64,000 nucleotides of DNA from Microbacterium sp. (GTDB lineage: Bacteria; Actinomycetota; Actinomycetes; Actinomycetales; Microbacteriaceae), in NCBI GenBank assembly GCA_013823625.1, contig PNMM01000002.1, forward strand, positions 248,001 through 312,000, in the 5' to 3' direction. Under the pieces are notes generated by a model. That model was not told the origin of the DNA, made no database searches, and worked only from the letters and a program-made list of their open reading frames with translations. A program made the position numbers and the translations under genes. Of the stretch, positions 52,733 through 61,665 are shown one piece after another. Each line of letters begins with the position of its first letter. Positions within the stretch are counted from its first letter, which is position 1.

Positions 52733-55285
52733 ATGTCTGCCCAGAATCAGAAGGCCTCCGGAGTTATCGGCGCCATTGGAGGGATGCTCGGTCTGAGCGC
52801 CCTCGCCGGCGTTCTCGTGACCGTCATGGTCACGCCCGCCCTTGCTGTGACCGGCATCGCCGCGAGCAACACCATCGGAATTTTCGAGGGCCTGCCCGAG
52901 TACATCAAGATCAACGAGCAATCACAGCGCAACGTGCTGTGGGCCCAAAACACCGCGAATCCTGCGGATGGCTACACCGCCATCGCCACCGTCTACGCCG
53001 AAAACCGCGAAGAGGTGCCGTGGGATCAGGTGTCGGACTACATCAAGCAGGCCACGATCGCCGGTGAAGACCGTCGCTTCTACGACCACAACGGTGTCGA
53101 CCTTCAGTCGATCGTTCGCGCCGGTCTCGGCAACCTCACTTCGGGCGGCATCGAGTCGGGCGCATCGACGCTCACGATGCAGCTCGTCAAGAACATCTTC
53201 ATCACCGAAGCCCTCAAAGCCGACACGATTGAAGAGCGTGATGACCTCATCGATCAAGCCCAAGAGCAGAGCCTTGAGCGCAAGCTCAAAGAGGCCAAGC
53301 TCGCCATCGGCCTCGAGAAGAACTACACGAAAGACGAGATTCTTCTCGCCTACTTGAACATCGCCGGCTTCGGCGGCAACACTTACGGCATCCAGGCCGC
53401 CGCGCAGCAGTACTTCGGCGTGTCGGCGTCAGACGTCACGATCGCGCAGGCCGCAAGCCTCATTGCGATCGTGCAGCAACCCGGCGCTCGCTCGCTCGGC
53501 AGCCCCGACAACTACGCGGCCAACGAGGGCCGCCGCGATGTGATTCTCGACTCGATGCTCGCCGAAGGCTTCATTTCTGCCGCCGAGCACGACGAAGCCA
53601 TCAACACTCCCGTCGACGACGAGTTCGTCACCCTCACCCCGCCCACGAGTGGGTGCTACGCAGCCAACCAGTACGCCAAGTTCTTCTGCGACTTTGTTCT
53701 CAAGAGCGTGGGCGACTTCGAAACACTCGGCGCGGACGAGACTGAGCGTGAGGCCGCCTGGAAGCTCGGTGGCTATGACGTCTACACGACGCTCAACCTC
53801 TCGCTTCAAACGGCTACTCAAGCTCGCGTGTGGGAAGTCGTACCGACCAACGACCCCCGCCTCGAGATCGGTAGCGTTGCCACGTCGATCGAGACCAACA
53901 CGGGCCGTGTCATCACGATGGCGCAGAACCGAGTGTTTGATGACCGCAGCCCCGAGTTTGGGGGCGGGGCCGTCGGCACGACGGCCGTCAACTATGCGAC
54001 CGACCGCGACTACGGCGGATCCAGTGGCTTCCAGGTGGGGTCGACCTACAAGGTCTTCGCGCTCGTGCAGTGGCTCAACGAGGGCCGTGGCCTCAACGAG
54101 GTCGTTGACGCCACGCTGCGAGAGCGCAACTTGGCGGCATTCCGCGACACGTGTGAAGACGGCGGCGGCCCCTGGGGCGGCCCCTGGAACCCCAAGAACG
54201 ACGCACCCGCGGCACCCGCGATGAGCGTCTTCAACGCGACGGTGCAGTCGGTCAACACGGCATTCGCCTCGGTAGGCGAACAGCTCGACCAGTGCGACAT
54301 CCGTGCCGCAGCCGAATCGCTTGGCGTGCACCGCGCTGATGGCGGCACGCTGCAGACCAACCCCTCTGCCGTGCTGGGTACCAACGAAATCGCGCCGCTC
54401 ACGATGGCCAACGCCTTCGCGACGATCGCCAGCGGCGGCATCTACTGCAAGCCCATCATCGTCGACCGATTCGTCGACCGCGATGGCAACGAACTAGATG
54501 GTCAAGACGTCGAGTGCCAGCGCGCGCTGTCTGCCGAGGTAGCCGCCGCTGCCGCGGCACCGATGCAGGCCGTCATCTCGAGCGGTACCGCCACGGCCTC
54601 GCGAGTCGGCGATGGTATTCCGCTTCTCGGCAAGACGGGAACCACCGACAGCTCGAACCAGACGTGGATCGTTGGCTCCAGCTCTCGCGTCTCGACCGCC
54701 GTGTGGGTCGGCAACGTCGTCGGCAAGGTGCCGATTCGTAGCTACCCGAGCGGTGGCCAGTTGCGTCACCAGATCTTCCGGGTCATGCAGGGCGCCATCA
54801 ATGCCCAATATGGCGGAAGCGCGTTTGGCTCGCCGCCTGAGCGTTTGCTCACTGGCTCGGGTGTGCGCCTTCCTGACGTGACGGGCCAAACCGCCGAGCA
54901 GGCGAAGTCGCTGCTCGAAGGATTGGGCTTCAAGTTCGAGATCGCAGGCTCCGTCGACTCCGATCTTCCGATCGACCGCGTTGCATCGATGTCGTTCCCG
55001 GTCGACACGCTGCTCGCGCGCGGAACAATCGTGTCGGTGACGCTCAGCCTCGGAAACATGGGTGTTGTTCCCGACGTCACATCGGTTCCGACAAGTCTCG
55101 CTGATGCCTTAGCGGCGTTCTCTGATGCGGGCTTCGGTGCCGTAACGACCCTCTGTTACGAGCTACAACCCAGCGACGATCCCCTCCTCGATGGGGTGGT
55201 CGTCGAGCAAAGCGCCGCACCCGGAACAAAGTTCTTGTTCGGCACACCGATGTCTCTGACCGAGGCAAAGCTCAGCTGTCCATGA
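52733..55285 (+). CDS. Class A penicillin-binding protein with PASTA domains
   Basis: An 850-residue bifunctional peptidoglycan synthase. One N-terminal membrane helix precedes the glycosyltransferase domain with AGEDRRFYDHNGVD (catalytic Glu) and ASTLTMQLVKN. The transpeptidase has GSTYK with the nucleophile Ser, SVNTAF and KTGTT in order. Two PASTA domains (RLPDVTGQTAEQAKSLLEG and VVPDVTSVPTSLADAL) lie at the C-terminus and may bind muropeptides. An earlier ATG at 52712 is possible. It is probably co-translated with the phosphoesterase downstream (ATGA overlap). It polymerises and cross-links glycan in the wall. Confidence 0.93.
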   Translation: MSAQNQKASGVIGAIGGMLGLSALAGVLVTVMVTPALAVTGIAASNTIGIFEGLPEYIKINEQSQRNVLWAQNTANPADGYTAIATVYAENREEVPWDQVSDYIKQATIAGEDRRFYDHNGVDLQSIVRAGLGNLTSGGIESGASTLTMQLVKNIFITEALKADTIEERDDLIDQAQEQSLERKLKEAKLAIGLEKNYTKDEILLAYLNIAGFGGNTYGIQAAAQQYFGVSASDVTIAQAASLIAIVQQPGARSLGSPDNYAANEGRRDVILDSMLAEGFISAAEHDEAINTPVDDEFVTLTPPTSGCYAANQYAKFFCDFVLKSVGDFETLGADETEREAAWKLGGYDVYTTLNLSLQTATQARVWEVVPTNDPRLEIGSVATSIETNTGRVITMAQNRVFDDRSPEFGGGAVGTTAVNYATDRDYGGSSGFQVGSTYKVFALVQWLNEGRGLNEVVDATLRERNLAAFRDTCEDGGGPWGGPWNPKNDAPAAPAMSVFNATVQSVNTAFASVGEQLDQCDIRAAAESLGVHRADGGTLQTNPSAVLGTNEIAPLTMANAFATIASGGIYCKPIIVDRFVDRDGNELDGQDVECQRALSAEVAAAAAAPMQAVISSGTATASRVGDGIPLLGKTGTTDSSNQTWIVGSSSRVSTAVWVGNVVGKVPIRSYPSGGQLRHQIFRVMQGAINAQYGGSAFGSPPERLLTGSGVRLPDVTGQTAEQAKSLLEGLGFKFEIAGSVDSDLPIDRVASMSFPVDTLLARGTIVSVTLSLGNMGVVPDVTSVPTSLADALAAFSDAGFGAVTTLCYELQPSDDPLLDGVVVEQSAAPGTKFLFGTPMSLTEAKLSCP

Positions 55286-56232
55286 GCACGGCCCTCCGCA
55301 CGGCGGCCGTCGCGACCCTCGGGGTCGCGGCGGCCGTCGCCGTGTATGCCTCCGCGGTCGAACGCCGCGCGTATCGCGTACGGCGCGAAGTTGTTCCCGT
55401 GCTCGCCCCGGGCGCTGACCCGATTCGCATTCTGCATCTGAGCGACCTGCATCTCGCGCCCTGGCAGCGCGAGAAGATCGCCTGGGTTCGGTCGCTCGCC
55501 AGCCTTGCCCCCGACCTCGTCATCAACACGGGTGACAACCTCGGGCACGTCGATGCCCTGCCTGCGCTCACTGACGCACTCATGGCTTTCGATGGAGTAC
55601 CCGGGGTCTTCGTGCACGGGTCGAACGACTACTTCGCGCCCACTCCGAAGAACCCGCTCAAGTACCTCGCGGGCCCCTCGAAAGGCGAAACCGAAACCGC
55701 GGTTGCCCTCGACACCGAGGCACTAGAGAGCCTGCTGGGCGAGCGTCTCGGCTGGTCCTCGCTCAACAACGCCGTGGCGCAACTGACGATCAAGGGCTCA
55801 ATTCTCGAGTTCATGGGAACCAACGACGCACACCGCGGCTGGGACAGACTCGACATTCTTCCCGGGCTCGTCGATTCCCTGCGCGAGCTCGACGACGACG
55901 ACACCGATGACCCGGCCATCATGATCGGCGTGACCCACGCCCCCTACCAGCGCGTGCTCAACGCCTTCACGACGCAGCGCGCCGACGTGATCTTCGCGGG
56001 TCACACCCACGGCGGGCAGGTCTGCCTACCCGGCGGCGGCGCAATCATCACCAATTGCGACCTGCCGCGCGACCGGGCACGAGGCCTCTCGGTCTGGCAC
56101 CACGCTCACCACGCGTCGTACCTCAACGTCTCGGCCGGCATCGGCACGTCGATCTACGCGCCCGTGCGCTTCGCATGCCCGCCCGAGGCCGTGCTCGTGA
56201 CACTCGTCGGTGACGACATCGGCTATTCTTGA
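55282..56232 (+). CDS. Metallophosphoesterase
   Basis: A 316-residue calcineurin-like phosphoesterase. A hydrophobic N-terminal segment (residues 7-25) probably anchors it in the membrane. The metal site motifs are HLSDLHL near 52, NTGDNLG near 80, SNDYF near 113 (the usual GNHD with Ser for Gly), THAPYQR and AGHTHGGQ. It hydrolyses a phosphodiester or phosphomonoester. Its ATG overlaps the PBP stop in an ATGA, so wall synthesis and this activity are linked. The substrate is not known. Confidence 0.9.
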   Translation: MSTALRTAAVATLGVAAAVAVYASAVERRAYRVRREVVPVLAPGADPIRILHLSDLHLAPWQREKIAWVRSLASLAPDLVINTGDNLGHVDALPALTDALMAFDGVPGVFVHGSNDYFAPTPKNPLKYLAGPSKGETETAVALDTEALESLLGERLGWSSLNNAVAQLTIKGSILEFMGTNDAHRGWDRLDILPGLVDSLRELDDDDTDDPAIMIGVTHAPYQRVLNAFTTQRADVIFAGHTHGGQVCLPGGGAIITNCDLPRDRARGLSVWHHAHHASYLNVSAGIGTSIYAPVRFACPPEAVLVTLVGDDIGYS

Positions 56233-56261
56233 CGGGTTGCCCTGGTTCGCTCGGGTAACAC

Positions 56262-56335
56262 CGGGGTATGGCGCAGCTTGGTAGCGCGCGTCGTTCGGGA
56301 CGACGAGGCCGCAGGTTCAAATCCTGTTACCCCGA
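56262..56335 (+). tRNA. tRNA-Pro (anticodon CGG)
   Basis: CGGGGTA pairs with TACCCCG as the acceptor stem, the D-arm is GCGC/GCGC, the anticodon loop TTCGGGA gives CGG and the T-arm contains TTCAAAT. The discriminator is A and CCA is not encoded. An intrinsic terminator follows at once. Confidence 0.95.
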
Positions 56336-56344
56336 CAAAAAATT

Positions 56345-56374
56345 GAGGACCGCCTGTGGCGGTCCTCATTTTTT
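56345..56374. terminator. Bidirectional intrinsic terminator after tRNA-Pro
   Basis: GAGGACCGCC (56345-56354) and GGCGGTCCTC (56358-56367) form a perfect 10-bp stem with a 3-base loop and a T-run at 56369-56374. A-rich bases on the left give a T-run on the minus strand as well, so it also serves the thymidine kinase operon. Confidence 0.93.
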
Positions 56375-56435
56375 GTGGGCCTACGGTCGGTTGCGCGCTA
56401 GCGCTCCACCGACGGGCGCGCCAAGGAGCAGCAGG

Positions 56436-57122
56436 TCAGCTGAAGTCGGCGTGCGGGCCGAGCGAGCCGGCCGCGAGCGGGTCGACGGCATCGATCGGCA
56501 CGGGTGCGCGCCATCCTGACGCGAGATTGTTGCCCGACTCGTCGAGATAGCAGGCCGCACATAGCGACTCGTACGTCACATCCACGCCATCGATCGCCAC
56601 TTGATCGCCGTCGAAGACGAACACCCCGTCGATCGAACGCCCGTTGAACACAGCTTTGCGACCGCAGCGGCAGATCGTCTTCAACTCTTCGAGCGAGTGC
56701 GCGATCTCGAGCAACCGGCGGCTGCCCGGAAACGCCACCGTCTGAAAATCGGTGCGGATGCCGTAGGCGAGCACCGGCACATCTTCACGCACGGCGATAC
56801 GCAGCAGGTCATCGACCTGCTGCATCGTCAAGAACTGGGCCTCGTCAACGAGCAAGCATGAGACGTCGCGCCCGGTCTCGCGGATGACCGCCGCACGGTG
56901 CGCCTGAAACCGGGTGTAAACGTCGTCGGCCGCATCGATCGTGAAGTCGACGGGGCGCGTCACCCCCAGCCGCGACACGATGGTCTGGTCGCCCTTCGTG
57001 TCGATGCGGGGCTTGGCGAGCACGACCTCTTGGTCGCGCTCTTCGTAGTTGTAGGCAGCTTGCAGCAGCGAAGTGCTCTTGCCGCTGTTCATTGCGCCGT
57101 ATCGAAAGTAGAGCTTGGCCAT
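56436..57122 (-). CDS. tdk: Thymidine kinase
   Basis: A 228-residue type II thymidine kinase of the salvage pathway. The P-loop GAMNSGKST lies near residue 9, the DEAQF Walker B-like motif near 93, and a zinc-binding pattern is formed by CRCG near 152 and CAAC near 188. The lasso loop lies before the second pair. It phosphorylates thymidine. Its start overlaps the preceding regulator stop by 1 base (TAATG), placing it at the end of the sensor-regulator operon. Confidence 0.93.
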   Translation of the reverse strand: MAKLYFRYGAMNSGKSTSLLQAAYNYEERDQEVVLAKPRIDTKGDQTIVSRLGVTRPVDFTIDAADDVYTRFQAHRAAVIRETGRDVSCLLVDEAQFLTMQQVDDLLRIAVREDVPVLAYGIRTDFQTVAFPGSRRLLEIAHSLEELKTICRCGRKAVFNGRSIDGVFVFDGDQVAIDGVDVTYESLCAACYLDESGNNLASGWRAPVPIDAVDPLAAGSLGPHADFS

Positions 57123-57790
57123 TACTGCAAGTGTCCGTCTTCTGCCGCCCGACGAATCAGGTCGGCCTTCGTGCTCGCCGGGCGCCCTGCCCGGGAGTAC
57201 TTCTCGCGTACGCGCCGCAAGTAGGTCTTCGCGGTCTCGTACTGCACGTTCATGTGGCTCGCGACCTCGGCCATGCTGTACCCACTTGCATACAGCGCCA
57301 AGGCCTCACGCTCGCTCGTCGACAGTTTAGGGCGAGCGTGCTGCAGCGCTCCCTTCGGCAGCGGCCGCCAATCACGCGCGGGCTCGCCCGACGCTTCCAT
57401 GCCCATGACCCGCCGCGCGGTTTCCATGACCTGGCTCAACGGCTCAACCTTTGACACAAACGCCGACGCCCCCGCCGCAAACGCTCGCTCTCGAGCCTCA
57501 GCCGTGTCGAGGCTCGTCAGCACGATGACCTTGGCGCCCGCAGCGCGGCACGTGCGCACGCGCGCCTCGATCGACACGGGCTCTTTAAGTTGAAAGTCGA
57601 GCAACACCAGGTCAGTCGGAAACTGATCGCTCTGCACGAGTTCGAACCACGTGGGCGCCGTGAGTACGAGGTCGAAGTCGCGGGCGTGAGCGGCGATCCA
57701 CGACGACAGGCTGTCGAGCAGCAGTTCGTGATCATCGAGGATCGCTAACCGCACCCGAGACCGGGAACGCGCGTCAGTATCCACATTCAC
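57122..57790 (-). CDS. LuxR/NarL-family response regulator
   Basis: A 222-residue regulator. The receiver part has ILDDHELLL near residue 17, the putative phospho-acceptor in LVLLDFQLKE near 64 and KVIVLTS near 87, with Lys in SAFVSKVEPL. The C-terminal helix-turn-helix (LSTSEREALALYASGYSMAE...VQYETAKTYLRRVREK) is typical of NarL/LuxR. Its start overlaps the pseudo-kinase stop by 17 bases. It should be phosphorylated by the two-gene sensor upstream. Confidence 0.88.
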   Translation of the reverse strand: MNVDTDARSRSRVRLAILDDHELLLDSLSSWIAAHARDFDLVLTAPTWFELVQSDQFPTDLVLLDFQLKEPVSIEARVRTCRAAGAKVIVLTSLDTAEARERAFAAGASAFVSKVEPLSQVMETARRVMGMEASGEPARDWRPLPKGALQHARPKLSTSEREALALYASGYSMAEVASHMNVQYETAKTYLRRVREKYSRAGRPASTKADLIRRAAEDGHLQ

Positions 57791-58940
57791 ACTCTATGAC
57801 GAGACGACCGGCGCGCTCGTGAACGCTCGAGCGCAGTGTGACGCCCCGAATGAGCTCGATCATCGAGCGCAGTGCCCGCCGAGCATCCACCATGGTGCGC
57901 GGCGTTGCGACACTCCACACGACCCTCAAACGCCCGTCAGGGGCCGAGAGGTACAGATCGAGCTCGGTCGCCGCGAGGCGCTCAAGGCTGATGACCGCGA
58001 GCGCCCTCATGAGCGTGCGACGTTCGAGCACAGCCCGGCTGCCCAGGTTCTCGGGGTCGTCGGCGCGGGCCTGAATGTTCACGCTCGGATGCGTTGCCAC
58101 GAGCTCATCGAGCATGAGCTGTGCCCACGACCTCTCGACATCGGCGACCAAGAGGCTGCGGATGCTGGAGGCGAGTCTGCGGGCTTCGTCACGGTCGTGC
58201 TCGCTGAGGGTGTCGGCCGCGACAACGCGCTGCAGGTAGGGAACGACCTCTCGGTTGAGCAGCGACACGCGCTCTTGCTGCACCGAGCGCGCGACCCCGG
58301 GGCGCCTGTCGACCGCGGCAGCCGCCGCGGCGTGCCACGCGCGGGTCTGCCATAACTGAGTGGAGTGCGTGAGCGACCGCGCGTAGGCGGCCGCCGTGAA
58401 CCCCATGACCGCCACCGCGACCGAGCCGGTCACCGCGTAGGTCAGCGTCGGAAAATCTGACACCGCAAACGGAGACTGCACGATACCGAGTACGGCACAG
58501 ATGAGGGTGTGCACCGCGGTCCACAGCGCGATCTCGCGAGCCGGTCGATAGGGCGTCGTCGCGACGAGCAAAATGCCCACCACGATCGGGCCCCAGTCAT
58601 CGCGCATCATGGCGTTGGCGCCCAGGGTCGACGCGGCACTCGCCATGAGCATGATTGCCAAGAGAACGTGGAAAACCTGCGCGGAGGGCGTCTGCCACAC
58701 CGGTCGCGTCGGGTGCGATCGATTCAGCAGAATCCACACCGCGGCGAAGAGCGCGGCGTAGGCCACAACCAGCCAAGCGGGCTGGGTGATCTCGTCCACG
58801 CGCACAGTGATCATGACGGCAGGCACCGTAAGCGCGAGCAGCGCGGCGCCCGTGGTGACGGGGCGCGCCGCTGCTGCCGCAAGGGGATCGAGGCGCTCAA
58901 GAGTGACGTGCGATGACGGAATGGGAGGGTCGAGGTTCAC
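57774..58940 (-). CDS. Degenerate sensor kinase-like membrane protein
   Basis: A 388-residue protein. The N-terminal 220 residues carry about six membrane helices. The cytosolic part looks like a NarL-type kinase, but the H-box region (VSLLNREVVPYLQRVV) has no phospho-acceptor His, and the ATPase portion lacks recognisable N and G boxes. It is therefore probably a pseudo-kinase that senses a signal and pairs with the true kinase. The GTG start overlaps the upstream kinase stop by 4 bases (GTGA). Confidence 0.7.
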   Translation of the reverse strand: MNLDPPIPSSHVTLERLDPLAAAAARPVTTGAALLALTVPAVMITVRVDEITQPAWLVVAYAALFAAVWILLNRSHPTRPVWQTPSAQVFHVLLAIMLMASAASTLGANAMMRDDWGPIVVGILLVATTPYRPAREIALWTAVHTLICAVLGIVQSPFAVSDFPTLTYAVTGSVAVAVMGFTAAAYARSLTHSTQLWQTRAWHAAAAAAVDRRPGVARSVQQERVSLLNREVVPYLQRVVAADTLSEHDRDEARRLASSIRSLLVADVERSWAQLMLDELVATHPSVNIQARADDPENLGSRAVLERRTLMRALAVISLERLAATELDLYLSAPDGRLRVVWSVATPRTMVDARRALRSMIELIRGVTLRSSVHERAGRLVIECECGY

Positions 58941-60166
58941 ACTCGGCCTCCCGACCTGGCTCGTGCGGGAACGCGGAGCAACACCGATGTGCCCTTGCCG
59001 GGTTGTGACCACACCGTCGCCGAACCGCCGATGGTCTCGAGTCGACCCACAATGCTCGTGCCGACTCCCAGTCGGCCGTCGGTGCGAGCATCGAGGGCGA
59101 AGCCACGACCACCATCAACGACCATGGCGGATGCTTCGCTCGCGTCTCCCCCGAGAATCACATCGGCTGCATCGGTGCCCGCGTGGCGGCGCACGTTGGC
59201 GATGCACTGAGCGATGGCGCGCCCCAGCTCGTCGAACGACTCGGCATCGAGCGCGTCGATACCGGCCGTCGATCCCTCGAGGTTCACGACGATCTCGCCC
59301 GCTGCCGCGTCGTCGATCATCGCGCGAAGTCGAGCCAAGCGATCCGCCGACGGCTCGCTGGTGTCGCACGTTTCGGCCAGCTCGTCGTCGCGCGGCGCGG
59401 CAGCACCGACGTCGAACCACTCGTGACCGACGATCGATTCGAGGTCATGGGCGATCGACGCTCGCGTCGCGGGCGCGAGCGGCCCCTCCGCGTGCGTGAT
59501 GACCGCAAGTTGATTGAGAACCGTGTCGTGCAGCAACGCCGCGGCGCGCTGCTCAAAAACACGCCGAACATCGGCGAGCATCTCGTCGCGAGCCGCGCGA
59601 TAGATCTCGGCCTGTGAATCGCGAGCAGCCAACCGGTCAAGGCGCAACACGGCGAGCAACCCCATGACGATGAACCACGTTGCGAACGACATCGTGTCGA
59701 AGGTCCAGGGTGCGTCGAGCCACAGCAGAGCGAGGCTGCTCGCGGCCTCCCCCATGACATAGCCGGCCGTGACCCACAGCATCGATGCACCCAAACTTGG
59801 CCCAACCCCGATGACGAGAATGAGGGCCAACTTGAGCAAGACGATCAGATAGTCGTCGTTCGCCACCGGCGTGCCGAGCTGGATCGACGCGATGAGCGAG
59901 TACCAGACGACACAGAGTGATCCGATGACGAGGTAACTCGCGGCGATGAAGGGCGAGGGGCTTCGCTCGAGCAAGACCAAGAAGATCACAAGTGGAACGA
60001 GCACGAGCAGTGCTGGCCACAGAATCTGTTGGGGCAGGTAGGCCTGGATCGACAGCACGACGAGACCGACCGCCGAGATGCAGACCGCGGCGGCCGCGTG
60101 CCCGGCGCGCGCGACCGCTGTGCTCGTCGTGCGCGCCGCCAGATGCGGAGGCAGACCCAGTGGCAC
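58937..60166 (-). CDS. NarL-type sensor histidine kinase
   Basis: A 409-residue membrane kinase. Several N-terminal membrane helices (residues about 20-180) precede a dimerisation helix with ALLHDTVLNQL, where His is the phospho-acceptor, then an ATPase domain with the N-box CIANVRRHAGT, VVDGGRGF and GVGTSIVGRLETIGG. The layout is that of the NarL/DesK group. It heads the operon with the pseudo-kinase and the LuxR regulator. The stimulus is unknown. Confidence 0.85.
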   Translation of the reverse strand: MPLGLPPHLAARTTSTAVARAGHAAAAVCISAVGLVVLSIQAYLPQQILWPALLVLVPLVIFLVLLERSPSPFIAASYLVIGSLCVVWYSLIASIQLGTPVANDDYLIVLLKLALILVIGVGPSLGASMLWVTAGYVMGEAASSLALLWLDAPWTFDTMSFATWFIVMGLLAVLRLDRLAARDSQAEIYRAARDEMLADVRRVFEQRAAALLHDTVLNQLAVITHAEGPLAPATRASIAHDLESIVGHEWFDVGAAAPRDDELAETCDTSEPSADRLARLRAMIDDAAAGEIVVNLEGSTAGIDALDAESFDELGRAIAQCIANVRRHAGTDAADVILGGDASEASAMVVDGGRGFALDARTDGRLGVGTSIVGRLETIGGSATVWSQPGKGTSVLLRVPARARSGGRV

Positions 60167-60289
60167 GGTCGCGACCCCCTTTCGCGCGCACGCTCACCTG
60201 CGCTTGTAACGAAGTATGGCCGAGGCCACGAGAGCGGCCAAGCACAAAGCGGGGGCACACGCCGCCGCTCAGGGTCGTAGGCTCTCGAC

Positions 60290-61042
60290 ATGGCGCTCAT
60301 CGATCTCAACTGCGATCTCGGCGAGTCATTCGGCGCGTGGACGATGGGCGACGACGACGCGATGTTTCCGCTTATCTCGAGCGCGAGCATCGCCTGCGGT
60401 TTTCACGCGGGCGACCCGGCCACGATGCTCACGGCGTGCCGTGCTGCGGTGGCGAACGGGGTGGCGATCGGAGCGCATCCGGCCTACCGCGACCTCGCCG
60501 GATTCGGTCGGCGCGACATGGAAGTGCCCACCGAACAGCTGCACGCCGATGTGCTGTATCAGGTGTCGGCCCTCGCGGGCATGGCCGCGCACGCCCGAGG
60601 CGCGGTGCGCTACCTCAAGCCCCACGGCGCCCTCTACAACCGCATTGCGGTTGACCTCGATGTGGCCGACGTCATCGCCCACATTGCCTCGACCGTGGGG
60701 CTGCCCGTGCTGGGTTTGCCGGGCTCGGCCATCGAGTCCGCGTGCGATCGCACCGGCGTGCGATTCGTGCCTGAGGCGTTTGCCGACCGCGGGTATCTGG
60801 CCGATGGCACGCTCGCCTCGCGGGGGCTCGAGGGCGCCGTCATCACCGACCCTGAGGTGGTCGCCGCGCGCGTCGTGCGCATGGTCGTCGAGGGCACGAT
60901 CGAGGCGGTCGACGGCACGTCGTTGACCGTGCGGCCCGAGTCGGTCTGTTTGCATGGCGACACTCCGGGCGCCGCGGCGATCGCGCGTGCCGTTCGATCG
61001 GCGCTCGACGCCGCCGGGGTCGAGGTCGCGGCGTTCGCATGA
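60290..61042 (+). CDS. pxpA: 5-oxoprolinase subunit PxpA (LamB/YcsF family)
   Basis: A 250-residue protein of the LamB/YcsF family, with DLNCDLGESFG at residues 5-15, SIACGFHAGDP near 37, HPAYRDLAGFGRR near 62 and a KPHGALYN segment near 110. It forms with PxpB and PxpC an ATP-dependent enzyme that opens 5-oxoproline (pyroglutamate), a waste product of glutamine decay, to glutamate. The ATG overlaps nothing upstream. PxpB follows with a 4-base overlap. Confidence 0.93.
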   Translation: MALIDLNCDLGESFGAWTMGDDDAMFPLISSASIACGFHAGDPATMLTACRAAVANGVAIGAHPAYRDLAGFGRRDMEVPTEQLHADVLYQVSALAGMAAHARGAVRYLKPHGALYNRIAVDLDVADVIAHIASTVGLPVLGLPGSAIESACDRTGVRFVPEAFADRGYLADGTLASRGLEGAVITDPEVVAARVVRMVVEGTIEAVDGTSLTVRPESVCLHGDTPGAAAIARAVRSALDAAGVEVAAFA

Positions 61043-61665
61043 GGCTGTTGCCGTCTGGCGACCGCGCGCTGATTGCCGAGTTCGACAGCCTCGGCCTCGT
61101 GCGCGCGGCCCACGAACGCTGGGCGGCCGAAGCCCCAGCGGGCATTGTCGAACTCGTGCCCGCCGCGCGAACGGTACTCGTGCGCATCGAGCCCGGCGTC
61201 ATGGGACTCGGCGCCGCCGAGCAATGGTTGACCGCTCACGCCCCCTCCGCCCCCGCCGGCGACGGAGACGGAACTCTCCTCGAGATCGCCGTCACGTACG
61301 ACGGCGACGATCTCGCGGTCGTGGCCGAGACCTGGGGATGCTCGATCGAGGCCGTCGCCACGCGCCACGCTGCCACGCCCTGGGTCTGTGCGTTCATCGG
61401 CTTCGCGCCCGGCTTCGGCTATCTGGTGCCCGCCCCGGGTGCCGCTGCTCTGCCCCCTGTGCCGCGACGCGCGACGTCGCGCCCGCTCATCAACGCCGGA
61501 TCCCTCGGGCTCGCGGCCGAGTACTCCGCGGTCTACCCGCACGCCTCGCCCGGCGGCTGGCAACTCATCGGCCACACCGACGCCGAGTTGTGGAGCCTCG
61601 ACCGCGACTCCCCCGCGCTGCTCGCCCCCGGCACGCGCGTTCGTTTTTCGCCGAGGCCCGCGTGA
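61039..61665 (+). CDS. pxpB: 5-oxoprolinase subunit PxpB
   Basis: A 208-residue protein of the KipI/AHS1 family. VTYDGDDL near residue 89 and FIGFAPGFGYLVP near 121 are the family hallmarks. It overlaps pxpA by 4 bases and pxpC by 4 bases (GTGA), so all three subunits are translationally coupled. It binds with PxpC to make the phosphorylation half of the enzyme. Confidence 0.92.
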   Translation: MRLLPSGDRALIAEFDSLGLVRAAHERWAAEAPAGIVELVPAARTVLVRIEPGVMGLGAAEQWLTAHAPSAPAGDGDGTLLEIAVTYDGDDLAVVAETWGCSIEAVATRHAATPWVCAFIGFAPGFGYLVPAPGAAALPPVPRRATSRPLINAGSLGLAAEYSAVYPHASPGGWQLIGHTDAELWSLDRDSPALLAPGTRVRFSPRPA

